DNA of 61,803 nt, taken from positions 1 to 61,803 of the forward strand of contig JAJZNL010000052.1 in NCBI GenBank assembly GCA_021852345.1, written 5' to 3'. Source of the DNA: Actinomycetes bacterium. GTDB lineage: Bacteria; Actinomycetota; Acidimicrobiia; Acidimicrobiales; JABEUL01. Position 1 is the stretch's first letter. Every line of letters starts with the position of its first letter. The translations under genes and the position numbers were made by a program. Positions 47,101-55,386 of the stretch are shown here, in pieces. A model generated the notes under the pieces. It was not told the DNA's origin and did not search any database. It saw nothing but the letters and a program-made list of their open reading frames with translations.

Positions 47101-47242
47101 GAAACAAGAAGCCAGCAATCATGCCATTATAGTCAAAGGTACGATAGTAAGGGTGGACGATACCTCATCCATTACGATAAATGTCCAAACTGTCGAAAAG
47201 CTTGAAGTAGTTGCAACCTTCGGCAGTAAGGATTACAGATGA
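44138..47242 (+). CDS. dnaE2: Error-prone DNA polymerase III alpha-type subunit DnaE2
   Basis: A 1,034-residue C-family polymerase. The PHP domain starts at once with YAELHCHSYYSFLDGVSSP and LTDHNGFYG. The catalytic core has GRGSAANSTVCYVL and the acidic triplet PPDIDIDIESHRRDEV, followed by HTGGMILTKEPVSTICPVE and FDLLGLRILDAI. The C-terminal tail has an OB-fold region (GIVTHRQAPPTARGTVFLNLEDETG) typical of DnaE2 rather than the longer DnaE1. It copies across damaged bases when the SOS response is on. It closes the imuA'-imuB-dnaE2 operon. I see no terminator directly after it. Confidence 0.95.
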   Translation: MYAELHCHSYYSFLDGVSSPEDLVKRASEVRLSALGLTDHNGFYGFVKFNQAAKEYGLRAIFGAELSLESTKKRSNSINPTGEHLIILTKNIQGYKSLAHAISVAQLNGEKDNPKFSLESLSNVCNNNWFILTGCRKGPLNRALMSKGTTAAKVRLEELIELFGKDNIAVELWNHNDPIDIERNDIFAKLAVQHDIRYVATNNVHYSTQKEFYLSNTVAAIRANKTLEDAYRWLPVSGAAYIKGYSEQKTNFARWPGAIETTTDIAAECTFDLNMVAPKLPTFNTNNGMSEIQFLKDVVYKKAVFKYGTRSCQTVKGAYEQLDYELSIIEELGYAGYFLIVYDIINFCKSNDILCQGRGSAANSTVCYVLEITNVDAVSLKLLFERFLSKAREGPPDIDIDIESHRRDEVINYIYETYSRFNAAQVANVVTYRSRLALRESAKALGYETDAIEELSSKLRLNGDESFPQPLLSLKNALKTLPRHLSIHTGGMILTKEPVSTICPVEWATRTGRSVLQWDKDDCAEAGLVKFDLLGLRILDAIHEAISLVKLHHNIAVDISKLPQETDIYTMLSKGDSVGVFQVESRAQMNTLPRLRPKCFYDLVIEVALIRPGPIQGGAVHPYLNRRSKKERVIYDHESARPALEKTLGIPLFQEQLMRLSMDVAGFSAEEADELRSAMSSKRSQLKMEKLQKRLLENMKVRGIDRLAAEKIVRQIVAFSGYGFPESHAISFAYLVYISAWFKFHYPEIWLVVLLNAQPMGFWSVSTLIEDAKRHDVKVKGPDVNNSKTKSTVRKDNRYLTAQMGLCTISHLSRELAEKISSSGPYANLEDFVKKTKATKQQIEILASARALDSLIDADSYLKRRLITWNSQILHEITDPARIPGILTPKVPSLLPETEQEQLALDTQALGVGLNSHPILLLRESLNNLNIIKAKDLLKFKTGDIIKTAGIVTHRQAPPTARGTVFLNLEDETGFINTVFSPGAWIRWKQEASNHAIIVKGTIVRVDDTSSITINVQTVEKLEVVATFGSKDYR

Positions 47243-48149
47243 TTACAGCGTTTTAATACTTCAACGGAGAACTTGATTACAACCACGATTCGACCGAAAT
47301 CGTAAATAGGCGACTTTTCAACCGAAAAACAACTAAGTTATGGTCATATTCGCATTAATCATACAATGCAAGATCAAATTCTCAACAATATTTAACACCA
47401 CTCATGTCATAATGACATTTATCCCGACTTTAGCACTTGTATGTGCAAGAAAGTACCATCTACCAGGTATTTCTTTTAATTTTGGGCTATTTGTTTTGTA
47501 GTGCGGTAATACTTTTATATATAGAATTGGCTGCGGTTTTTATCTCAGTTGAGCTAAAGTACTTTTTATTGAAATCTAATTTAAAACACTGCTCTAATTC
47601 GTTTGAAATCGTGTCTTTATTAAATATATAGATCTGTTTTTCAATATGGGTCATTGTCATTGAATTAAGAGAGTCTCGTAGACTCTTAATGGAATATTCG
47701 TTTTTGGTATGAAAACCAAGCAGTCTCAGTACGGTTAAAGCCACAAAACAAATTGAGAAGTGAGATTCAATGTGTTCTTTCTTATATACGAATACTCAGA
47801 CGGGTTTTAAGGTCACTTTTATAGATACGAAAAGAATCTTCGATTTTCCATAAATTGGAGTAACGATTCATAATTTCTTGATCGTCTAAATCAACTTCAG
47901 AAGTTACAATTGCATTAACCCAGGCTACGCTTGATAGGTAAGCTATATTGCACTTCGTTATTGAATTTAGCAAGAATTCAAAGATTGACTTTGGTTTGAA
48001 AGACAAGATGCAAACCCACCAAAACATTATGTCCACTGGCGCAACTTAGCCCCCATCAACGCTTAAAAATTTGCGTTCATTTCAACCTTAAATAGAAAGT
48101 ATAGATTAGAGGTTAAAATTATTAATAGTAATTTGACGAAAGGATTGAC
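47243..48149. other. Region between dnaE2 and ilvC
   Basis: Apart from the transposase remnant (47487-47940) it holds no gene I can support. Short open frames on both strands in this stretch overlap the remnant or lack ribosome sites. The ilvC promoter should lie in its last ~100 bases, where TATAGAT occurs at about 48100; ilvC has a ribosome site GAAAGGA before its ATG. Confidence 0.5.
47487..47940 (-). pseudogene. Remnant of an IS1634-like DDE transposase
   Basis: Read on the minus strand, a first frame contains AIVTSEVDLDDQEI and YSNLWKIEDSFRIYKSDLK, which hold the final Glu and the Y-x2-L-x3-E-x6-K signature of the IS4/IS1634 group. A frameshift at about 47,790 then moves to a second frame that continues correctly with KKEHIESHFSICFVALTVLRLLG and a helical tail. 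Only the C-terminal third remains, with no start and no visible inverted repeats, so it is a long-decayed insertion between dnaE2 and ilvC. Boundaries are approximate. Confidence 0.8.
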
Positions 48150-49175
48150 ATGGCCATACTTTATTACGAGAATGACGCTGACAAAACACTGATTGCATCC
48201 AGAAAAGTAGCGGTACTAGGTTACGGTTCGCAGGGGCATGCTCATGCGCTAAATCTTAAGGAATCAGGAGTTGACGTAAGAGTCGGTTTGAGAGAGAATT
48301 CAAGCTCCAGAGAAAAAGCACAAGCGGCAGGTCTTAAAGTGACTTCGATTGAAGACGCATGTCACGAAGCAGATCTTATTATGATTCTGTTGCCCGATAC
48401 CGAACAGGCAGAAGTTTATAAAAACGAAATAGAACCTAATCTGCAGGACGGAGACGCACTATTTTTCGCCCACGGATTTAATATTAGATTTGGACAGATT
48501 AAACCTCCTTCAAACGTAGACGTTGCCATGGTTGCACCCAAAGGACCCGGGCATTTGGTAAGACGAACTTACACCGAAGGTGGAGGTGTTCCCTCTTTAA
48601 TTGCCGTTAGTCAAGATCACTCCGGAAAAGCTAAGGAATTGTCGCTAAGTTACGCTCATGCCATTGGCGCAACCAGAGCAGGAGTTCTAGAAACAACCTT
48701 CGAAGAGGAGACCGAAACGGATTTGTTCGGCGAACAAGTTGTTTTATGCGGAGGTTTAACCGCACTTGTTACAGCAGGTTTTGAAACTCTTGTAGAAGCC
48801 GGATATCAACCCGAATCCGCTTATTTTGAGTGTCTTCATGAACTGAAACTTATAGTAGACCTAATGTATGAGCAGGGCATTTCGGGCATGAGGTTTTCAA
48901 TCTCAGATACTGCCGAATACGGTGACATGACCAGGGGACCAAGAATAATTAACTCTCAAGTTAAATCCGAAATGAGAAATATACTCGATGAAATTCAAGA
49001 CGGAAGGTTCGCAACCGAGTGGATTAACGAGAATAAAACAGGAAGAAAGAATTACAAAGATCTGCAGGAAAAAGGCAAAAATCATCAAATAGAGGTAGTA
49101 GGTAAGCAGTTACGAGCAATGATGCCGTTTATCACTCAAGGAAAGCAAAAGTTAGAAGACGTCTCTGGCGGTTAA
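48150..49175 (+). CDS. ilvC: Ketol-acid reductoisomerase
   Basis: A 341-residue class I enzyme: Rossmann loop [20 protein letters not shown] (23-42), then [12 protein letters not shown] where the Arg-Ser pattern suggests NADPH use, [13 protein letters not shown], and the helical domain with the metal ligands in [19 protein letters not shown] and [12 protein letters not shown]. It isomerises and reduces acetolactate. It is separated from ilvBN by the SOS operon and a transposase relic, whereas ilvBNC is often contiguous in actinobacteria; the insertion of the SOS genes here is odd. A strong terminator follows. Confidence 0.97.
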   Translation: MAILYYENDADKTLIASRKVAVLGYGSQGHAHALNLKESGVDVRVGLRENSSSREKAQAAGLKVTSIEDACHEADLIMILLPDTEQAEVYKNEIEPNLQDGDALFFAHGFNIRFGQIKPPSNVDVAMVAPKGPGHLVRRTYTEGGGVPSLIAVSQDHSGKAKELSLSYAHAIGATRAGVLETTFEEETETDLFGEQVVLCGGLTALVTAGFETLVEAGYQPESAYFECLHELKLIVDLMYEQGISGMRFSISDTAEYGDMTRGPRIINSQVKSEMRNILDEIQDGRFATEWINENKTGRKNYKDLQEKGKNHQIEVVGKQLRAMMPFITQGKQKLEDVSGG

Positions 49176-49211
49176 ACGGAGCTTAACGCACTTTTCAAAA
49201 GATCAAAAATT

Positions 49212-49262
49212 AGATATCGACCAATTCTGTATTTTCTTAGAATTGGTCGATATCTTTTTTTC
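49212..49262. terminator. Bidirectional terminator between ilvC and serC
   Basis: AGATATCGACCAATTCT (49212-49228) pairs perfectly over 17 bp with AGAATTGGTCGATATCT (49239-49255) and is followed by a run of T. The A run before the left arm should also end the serC transcript coming from the other side. Confidence 0.9.
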
Positions 49263-49307
49263 GCAGGTCGGTTGATTTTTATACCACAACCGACCTATCA
49301 ATAAGCT

Positions 49308-50438
49308 TTACTTTAAATTTTCTACAATAAAGTCGATAGCTTTTGTAAGTACTTCAATATCGTCCGGTTCAACCGAAGGGAACATCGCAATTCGAAGCTG
49401 GTTTCTTCCGAGCTTCCTGTATGGTTCGGTGTCGACAATTCCATTATTTCTTAATATTTTTGCTATCGACATCGCATCGATTTGGTCATTGAAATCTATA
49501 GTTGCCACTACGTGAGAACGTTGTGATGCATTAGATACAAAAGGTTCGGCGTACGCAGATTTTTCTGCCCAAGAATAAATAATTTGAGCCGACTTGTCGC
49601 ACCTTCCCGTCGTGAAGGCCATTCCGCCATTATTTAGCATCCATTCCAGTTGGTCATTTAACATATAAAGGGTAGTCAGAGAAGGAGTATTGTAAGTCTG
49701 CTCCAATCTTGAGTTTTCTATCGCCACCTTTAGATCAAAAAATGCAGGGATGAATCTTCCAGATTCTGATATCTTCATCGTTCTTTCAACTGCCTTCGGA
49801 CTCATAAGAGCCATCCAAAGCCCTCCGTCAGATCCAAAACATTTTTGCGGAGCAAAATAGTAAACATCAAATTCCTCCGACGCCACTGTCAAACCACCAG
49901 CACCGCTGGTGGCATCTACAGCCACCAATGAGTCTTGAGATATCCCAGACGGTCTAACAATTTCCATCGAAACTCCCGTAGAGGTCTCATTGTGAGTCAA
50001 AGCATAAAGATCGACTTCTGAATTTGAATAGCTGACTGGATGAGTACCAGGTTCGGACTTAATCACTTCCGGGTCCTTAAGATGGGGAGCCTGTTTTGCG
50101 GCTTTTGCAAACTTTGAAGAGAACTCGCCGAAATCCAAATGTTGGCTTTTTGAATCAATTAGACAGAAGGTGGCAATATCCCAAAATGCAGTAGCGCCGC
50201 CGTTTCCAAGAACCACTTCATAATCTTCAGGTAAAGAAAATAACTCCTTTAGACCCTTCCTGACAGATGCAACTAAGTTCTTAACCGTAGGTTGGCGATG
50301 TGACGTACCCAATATAGAATCTTTAGTATTGTACAGATTGGTCAACGTATCTAACCTGACCTTTGAAGGACCGCAACCAAACCTTCCGTCGGTCGGTAAG
50401 AGATCTTTTGACAACTCTATTTTAGGAACATCACTCAT
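49308..50438 (-). CDS. serC: Phosphoserine aminotransferase
   Basis: A 376-residue fold-type I aminotransferase of the actinobacterial SerC kind: GRFGCGPSKVR at the start, LGNGGATAFWDIATF, HNETSTGV, the PLP-Lys motif YYFAPQKCFGSDGG and the tail MFPSVEPDDIEVLTKAIDFI. It converts 3-phosphohydroxypyruvate and glutamate to phosphoserine, the second step of serine synthesis. serA, the first step, lies about 1.4 kb away on the other strand. The phosphoserine phosphatase is not in the window. Confidence 0.95.
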   Translation of the reverse strand: MSDVPKIELSKDLLPTDGRFGCGPSKVRLDTLTNLYNTKDSILGTSHRQPTVKNLVASVRKGLKELFSLPEDYEVVLGNGGATAFWDIATFCLIDSKSQHLDFGEFSSKFAKAAKQAPHLKDPEVIKSEPGTHPVSYSNSEVDLYALTHNETSTGVSMEIVRPSGISQDSLVAVDATSGAGGLTVASEEFDVYYFAPQKCFGSDGGLWMALMSPKAVERTMKISESGRFIPAFFDLKVAIENSRLEQTYNTPSLTTLYMLNDQLEWMLNNGGMAFTTGRCDKSAQIIYSWAEKSAYAEPFVSNASQRSHVVATIDFNDQIDAMSIAKILRNNGIVDTEPYRKLGRNQLRIAMFPSVEPDDIEVLTKAIDFIVENLK

Positions 50439-50660
50439 CTGAAAACTTCGCTTTCTTTTTTCTTACTATATGTTTTTACTATTAATCTTAAATTTAGCCA
50501 TATCTGTCTAAAAAATAAATTCAAAATACGAATGCCAACTAATCCGTTTTGCTTTCAGTCTTTTAAACTTATCAATATATAGTTTAAGATGAAAAATCAA
50601 TAAAGATTTTCAGGTCATAAGTGAAATTTATTAACCTAAAAATATGTAAAACTTGATAAC

Positions 50661-51881
50661 ATGGCTTCTTTTGATAACAGCGGATCACGAATATCAAAAC
50701 TGGTGAGCGGGATAGAGCCGTCACCTACTTTGGCTGTCGACGCCAAAGGAAAAGCTTTAAAAGCAAAAGGCGAGCCGGTCGTAAGCTTTGGTGCGGGAGA
50801 ACCGGATTTTCCTACGCCCGACGCCATTGTGGAAGCTGCAATTGAAGCGGCTAAGAATCCCAAATACCATAAATACTCTCCAGTGGCCGGACTTGAAGAG
50901 TTACGTAACGCAATTGCTCAAAAAACATCAATTACTGCGGGCGCTGACTACAATGTTTCTCAAACCATCGTCACCAACGGGGGGAAACATGCTCTTTATA
51001 ATGCCTGTCTAACCCTATTGGATCCAGAAGACGAAGTGTTGCTTCCAGCACCCTATTGGAGTACGTATACCGAAGCGATAAAATTGGCAAACGCAAAACC
51101 AGTTATTGTCAATACCACCGAAGAAAGCGGTTTTCACGTTACAGTAGACGAGTTGCAAAAACACTTAACTTCAAAGACTAAATTAATCATCATCACGTCT
51201 CCCAACAATCCCACGGGTGCGGTACTGTCAAAAGAAGAACTTATTCAAATAGGCAAATTTGCTCTGGAGAATAATCTTTGGGTTTTAACCGACGAGATAT
51301 ATGAGCATTTGGTATATGACTCTCACAGCCAATATTCAATTGTTTCTTTAGTTCCGGAAATTAAGGATAGATGTCTTATAATAAACGGAGTTGCCAAAAC
51401 TTATGCAATGACAGGATGGCGAATCGGCTGGATAGTGGGACCAAAGGATGTTATATCTGCGGCGATAAATCTTCAATCTCAATCAACTTCTAACGTCAAT
51501 AACATTGCTCAAGTTGCGGCTTACAAAGCACTTACCTACGGTATGGAAGATTTTGAAAAGATGAAGGTAGTTTTTGAAAAAAGACGAAAGTTGATACACG
51601 GGCTTTTGTCAGATATTAACAATGTGAGCTGCAACCTTCCAGAAGGTGCTTTCTATGCATATCCTTCGTTTAAATATTATATGGGCAAGTCAATTGCAGG
51701 AGTCAAGGTTAACGACACTCTGGATTTAGCTGATATAATTCTGGAAAAAGCAAAGGTGGCTTTTGTCCCAGGCGAAGCATTTGGGACCCCAGGTTACGGC
51801 AGATTCTCATACGCTCTCAGTGAAGAAGATATAACTGAAGGAATTACAAGAATAAATAAATTATTAACGGAGGTAGAATAA
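50661..51881 (+). CDS. Aspartate aminotransferase (class I/II)
   Basis: A 406-residue protein: VVSFGAGEPDFPTPDAIVEAA near residue 41, NGGKHALYNACLTLLDPEDEVLLPAPYWSTY, TSPNNPTGAV, DEIYEHLVYD and the PLP site GVAKTYAMTGWRIGW (Lys in VAKTY). The pattern is that of bacterial AspC type Ib aspartate transaminases. It would make aspartate from oxaloacetate and may also act on prephenate. It is one base before the serA start, so the two are probably co-transcribed and translationally coupled. Confidence 0.9.
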   Translation: MASFDNSGSRISKLVSGIEPSPTLAVDAKGKALKAKGEPVVSFGAGEPDFPTPDAIVEAAIEAAKNPKYHKYSPVAGLEELRNAIAQKTSITAGADYNVSQTIVTNGGKHALYNACLTLLDPEDEVLLPAPYWSTYTEAIKLANAKPVIVNTTEESGFHVTVDELQKHLTSKTKLIIITSPNNPTGAVLSKEELIQIGKFALENNLWVLTDEIYEHLVYDSHSQYSIVSLVPEIKDRCLIINGVAKTYAMTGWRIGWIVGPKDVISAAINLQSQSTSNVNNIAQVAAYKALTYGMEDFEKMKVVFEKRRKLIHGLLSDINNVSCNLPEGAFYAYPSFKYYMGKSIAGVKVNDTLDLADIILEKAKVAFVPGEAFGTPGYGRFSYALSEEDITEGITRINKLLTEVE

Positions 51882-51882
51882 A

Positions 51883-53460
51883 TTGGCACGAATTTTAATA
51901 ACTGAAGAAATCGCTCAAAGTGGTGTGGATCAGCTCACCGAAGCGGGTCATAAGGTCGATATTAAATACAACTTAACACCCGAAGAGCTGCTTGTCGAAA
52001 TAGTAGGCGCCCATGCTCTAATAATTAGATCAGCTACTAAGGTCACCAAAGAGGTTATACAAGCCGGACGTGACTTAGTCGTAATAGGTCGCGCTGGAAT
52101 TGGTTTGGATAATGTCGACGTTACTGAGGCAACTTTACGCGGAGTAATGGTCGTAAACGCACCACAATCAAACATAGTGTCAGCCGCAGAGCAAACTTTT
52201 GCATTGTTGTTAAGCCAAGCGCGAAACACACCCCAAGCTCATGTTGCCCTTAAAAACGGTAAGTGGGAAAGGTCAAAGTGGGAAGGGGTAGAAATATACG
52301 GAAAAACTCTGGGAGTAATCGGATTAGGTCGAGTCGGAGCTTTGGTTGCTCAAAGGGCTTTGGCATTTGGAATGAGACTGATAGCCTACGACCCATTCGT
52401 TACGGCAGAGCGTGCCAAAAAAATGGGAGTTGAACTTATGACCTTAGATGAAGTTGCCGCTCAAAGCGACTTCATTACCATTCACCTTCCCAAAACACAG
52501 GAAACCATCGGTTTAATTAACAAAGAACTCCTCGAAAAGATGAAGCCGAGCGTACGAATCGTGAACACCGCGCGAGGAGGGCTGATCGACGAACAAGCAC
52601 TTTACGAGGCAGTCAAAGACGGAAAAATTCAGGGCGCCGCATTGGATGTTTTTGAAAAAGAACCATGCACGGACTCCCCGCTTTTCGAATTGGACTCTGT
52701 AATAGTGGCACCGCATTTGGGAGCTTCGACGGTAGAGGCACAGGACAAAGCTGGAATTACAATAGCCGAACAAGTCTTACTGGCTCTTGAAGGCGCATTC
52801 GTACCTTATGCCGTGAACATTAACGCCTCGCAGGCAACCGAGGAAGTCGGAAAATTCCTTTCGACCGCAGAGCAGCTCGGACAACTTTTTGCCGGACTTA
52901 ACGAAGGTCTTCCTGAAGATTTAGAAATTATTTATCAAGGAAAGTTGGCTGACGAAGAGACAGGCATCTTGACACTTTCCATTTTAAAAGGAGTCTTTTC
53001 GATTGGAACAGACGATCCTGTCAGCTACGTAAACGCACCGCAACTGGCAAAAGACAAGGGCCTAATAGTGAAGGAATCCAAAACCAACGATACCGGTGCA
53101 TATGTAAACCTCATTACTTTAAAATCCAAGCAACATTCGATAGCTGGAACACTCGTCGGAGTTAATCAAACGCCTAGAATCGTGCTGGTGGATGAACATG
53201 TAGTTGAAGTTCCGCCGGCTCAAAATATGCTGATTGTTAGAAATGATGACAGACCTGGAATGATAGGTGTAGTCGGAACAATCTTAGGTAAATACGAAAT
53301 CGGCATCTCTTCGATGGCGGTGGGCCCTTCCACTAATGCAAATACTGCTCTAATGGTCTTATCAACCAACACGGCAGTGAAAAATGAAATAGTTCAAGAA
53401 CTACGCAACGAAGACGGTATCATTGACGTTCACAAAGTGGGCGTTGGCAATCATCTGTAA
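51883..53460 (+). CDS. serA: D-3-phosphoglycerate dehydrogenase
   Basis: A 525-residue long-form SerA: substrate domain, LGVIGLGRVGALVAQRA for NAD binding, the catalytic Arg in NTARGGLIDEQAL, Glu in DVFEKEP and His in APHLGAST, then an intervening (ASB) domain and a C-terminal ACT domain starting MLIVRNDDRPGMIGVVGTILGKYEIGISSM. The ACT domain normally binds serine for feedback inhibition. The start is TTG at 51883, one base after the aminotransferase stop, with GGAGG eight to nine bases before it. It opens serine synthesis with serC on the other strand. Confidence 0.96.
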   Translation: MARILITEEIAQSGVDQLTEAGHKVDIKYNLTPEELLVEIVGAHALIIRSATKVTKEVIQAGRDLVVIGRAGIGLDNVDVTEATLRGVMVVNAPQSNIVSAAEQTFALLLSQARNTPQAHVALKNGKWERSKWEGVEIYGKTLGVIGLGRVGALVAQRALAFGMRLIAYDPFVTAERAKKMGVELMTLDEVAAQSDFITIHLPKTQETIGLINKELLEKMKPSVRIVNTARGGLIDEQALYEAVKDGKIQGAALDVFEKEPCTDSPLFELDSVIVAPHLGASTVEAQDKAGITIAEQVLLALEGAFVPYAVNINASQATEEVGKFLSTAEQLGQLFAGLNEGLPEDLEIIYQGKLADEETGILTLSILKGVFSIGTDDPVSYVNAPQLAKDKGLIVKESKTNDTGAYVNLITLKSKQHSIAGTLVGVNQTPRIVLVDEHVVEVPPAQNMLIVRNDDRPGMIGVVGTILGKYEIGISSMAVGPSTNANTALMVLSTNTAVKNEIVQELRNEDGIIDVHKVGVGNHL

Positions 53461-53613
53461 AATCAAATTAGCCCGAACTAATTAACCGTTTGCATTATTT
53501 CATACTATTTTAAGTAGCTTTAGTGCCGTCTGCAAAAATTTAAGACTCTTTAAAATTTAATCAAATTCAGTAAATTTCGAAGAGTCAGTTGACCAGTCGT
53601 ATTAGTTAAGTGA

Positions 53614-53619
53614 TATAAT
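53614..53619 (+). promoter_or_regulatory. -10 box of the leuA attenuator transcript
   Basis: TATAAT at 53614-53619 with TTGACC at 53589-53594 upstream (19-base spacer). Seven bases separate it from the leader-peptide ATG at 53627, so transcription should start at that ATG, giving a leaderless mRNA, the same geometry as at ilvB and imuA'. Confidence 0.65.
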
Positions 53620-53626
53620 TTAATTA

Positions 53627-53665
53627 ATGGTTAAATTTTTTAACGGCAACTTACTCCTTAGCTAA
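53627..53665 (+). CDS. leuA attenuator leader peptide (MVKFFNGNLLLS)
   Basis: A 12-codon frame with three consecutive Leu codons (TTA, CTC, CTT) ending in TAA, directly followed by a GC-rich hairpin and a terminator. It should sense charged tRNA-Leu in the classic attenuation manner. Its start KFF-N resembles the ilvB leader (KFFQN), which suggests common descent or the same initial constraint. Confidence 0.85.
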   Translation: MVKFFNGNLLLS

Positions 53666-53667
53666 AA

Positions 53668-53728
53668 GCGAACGCACATATCGGCGTTCGCGCAGCCTCC
53701 TGTGTAATAACACAAGGAGGTTTTTTAT
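53668..53728 (+). terminator. leuA attenuator: upstream hairpin and rho-independent terminator
   Basis: GCGAACGC (53668-53675) pairs with GCGTTCGC (53684-53691). CCTCCTGTGT (53696-53705) then pairs with ACACAAGGAGG (53710-53720, one base bulged), followed by TTTTTTATTTT. The first stem starts three bases after the leader stop. The alternative antiterminator pairing was not computed. Confidence 0.87.
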
Positions 53729-53829
53729 TTTAGGAGATATTTGCAAAACTTTAATATTTTAAGACAATTCATCTTTTAAAATAAGCAAATTAATGATTTA
53801 ATCAGCAAAATATAAAAAGGAAGAGTAAA

Positions 53830-55386
53830 ATGAGCAAAACTGAAAGCGAACACTTAATAATTTTTGACACGACATTGCGTGATGGAGAACAAGCTCCGGG
53901 AATATCCCTTGACGTGACCGAAAAACTCGAAATCGCCGAACAGCTTGCCAAATTAAATGTCGACTATATCGAAGCAGGATTTCCCGTCGCTAGCCAAGGC
54001 GACTTTGAAGCCGTTCAGGCCATCGCCAGAACTATACAAGGACCGGTGATTGCTGGACTATCCAGAACGAGCTTAAGCGATATTGACAGGTGCTACCAAG
54101 CACTAAAAGATGCCGAAAATAATAGAATTCACGTATTCATATCGACATCGCCAAATCACATGGAGCATATGCTTAAGATGAACGAGCAACAGGTAATTCA
54201 AGAGGTAAAACGTGGCGTCTCCAGAGCCAAAGAGTTAACAGACGATATTGAGTTTTCTCCTCAAGATGCCACAAGAACACCGATGGAATTTATGATGGAA
54301 GTTCTCAATCAAGCAATCCAATCCGGCGCCAACTGCCTAAATATACCGGACACCGTCGGTTACGGTATTCCGTGGGACTTCGGAGCCTTGATTGCCTATA
54401 TTAAAAAAGAAATCCCTGGGGACTATATTATTTCAACTCACTGCCATAACGACTTAGGCCTGGCAACGGCTAACTCATTGGCCGGAGTGAGCGCGGGTGC
54501 TCGTCAGGTTGAGGTATGCGTAAACGGGATCGGCGAACGTGCTGGAAATGCAGCCTTGGAAGAAGTAGTCATGGCAATTAAGATTAGGCCAGATCAATTC
54601 AATAATATCTCTACTCGAATTAATACCGAAGAGATTGCTAAAGCATCGCGAATGGTGTCAAGACTGACCGGGTATCCGGTGCAGTACAATAAAGCGGTAG
54701 TCGGCAGAAATGCATTTGCTCATGAATCCGGTATCCACCAACACGGTGTGTTGGAAGAGAGAAGTACATATGAGATAATCGACGCAAGCTCAGTCGGGCA
54801 GCAGGGGCGTCAAATTGTATTGGGAAAGCACTCTGGCAGGCATGCCTTTGTGGATACTTTGGACAAAATGGGAATTAAAATCCAAGGGGATACTTTAAAT
54901 TCCGCCTTTACAAGGTTTAAAGAACTTGCAGACAGAAAAGTACAGATCACCGAAGCCGACCTAGAGGCAATAGTCGGCGAAGAATTGGGGATCCACTCCC
55001 AGGACGAGTTCACTTTAGATTCACTTGAATTGAAAGGAGGCACCGTAGGTACGCCAATTGCAAAAGTTACGGTCGTTAACTCTGATGAAAAACTTACTGC
55101 AGACGCAGAAGGAAATGGTTTGATTGACGCGGCGTGTAACGCAATTTCCAAAGCTACCAATACTTCGGCTAAATTGACAGATTTTAATGTGTCCTCGGTA
55201 ACTGGCGGAATTGATGCATTGGGAGACGTTATTATACAAATAGAGTCAGATGATATTAAAGTAACAGGTAGAGGTGTATCAACAGACGTGGTTGAAGCTT
55301 CAGCCAGAGCATATCTAAATGCCATCAACAGATTAGTTAAAGTCAAACAACGCAACGAGATCATTCAAAAAGTATCGGGTCCATAA
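53830..55386 (+). CDS. leuA: 2-isopropylmalate synthase
   Basis: A 518-residue LeuA: DTTLRDGEQAPGISLDVTEKLEIA (metal and catalytic Arg), SPQDATRTPMEFM, STHCHNDLGLATANSLAGVSAGARQVE (metal His pair), NGIGERAGNAALEE, and the C-terminal LeuA dimer/regulatory domain from ~residue 395 that normally binds leucine. It condenses acetyl-CoA with 2-oxoisovalerate, the first step of leucine synthesis. This form (the shorter bacterial type) is regulated by the upstream Leu attenuator and probably by leucine itself. Confidence 0.96.
   Translation: MSKTESEHLIIFDTTLRDGEQAPGISLDVTEKLEIAEQLAKLNVDYIEAGFPVASQGDFEAVQAIARTIQGPVIAGLSRTSLSDIDRCYQALKDAENNRIHVFISTSPNHMEHMLKMNEQQVIQEVKRGVSRAKELTDDIEFSPQDATRTPMEFMMEVLNQAIQSGANCLNIPDTVGYGIPWDFGALIAYIKKEIPGDYIISTHCHNDLGLATANSLAGVSAGARQVEVCVNGIGERAGNAALEEVVMAIKIRPDQFNNISTRINTEEIAKASRMVSRLTGYPVQYNKAVVGRNAFAHESGIHQHGVLEERSTYEIIDASSVGQQGRQIVLGKHSGRHAFVDTLDKMGIKIQGDTLNSAFTRFKELADRKVQITEADLEAIVGEELGIHSQDEFTLDSLELKGGTVGTPIAKVTVVNSDEKLTADAEGNGLIDAACNAISKATNTSAKLTDFNVSSVTGGIDALGDVIIQIESDDIKVTGRGVSTDVVEASARAYLNAINRLVKVKQRNEIIQKVSGP

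Noticed and set aside
47437..47631. 64-codon plus-strand hydrophobic frame between dnaE2 and ilvC
   Set aside because: It is the complement of the IS1634-like transposase tail and has no ribosome site.
54810..55364. 184-codon minus-strand frame within leuA
   Set aside because: It is the reverse of a strongly supported leuA C-terminal domain; Ser-rich composition is typical of antisense shadows.
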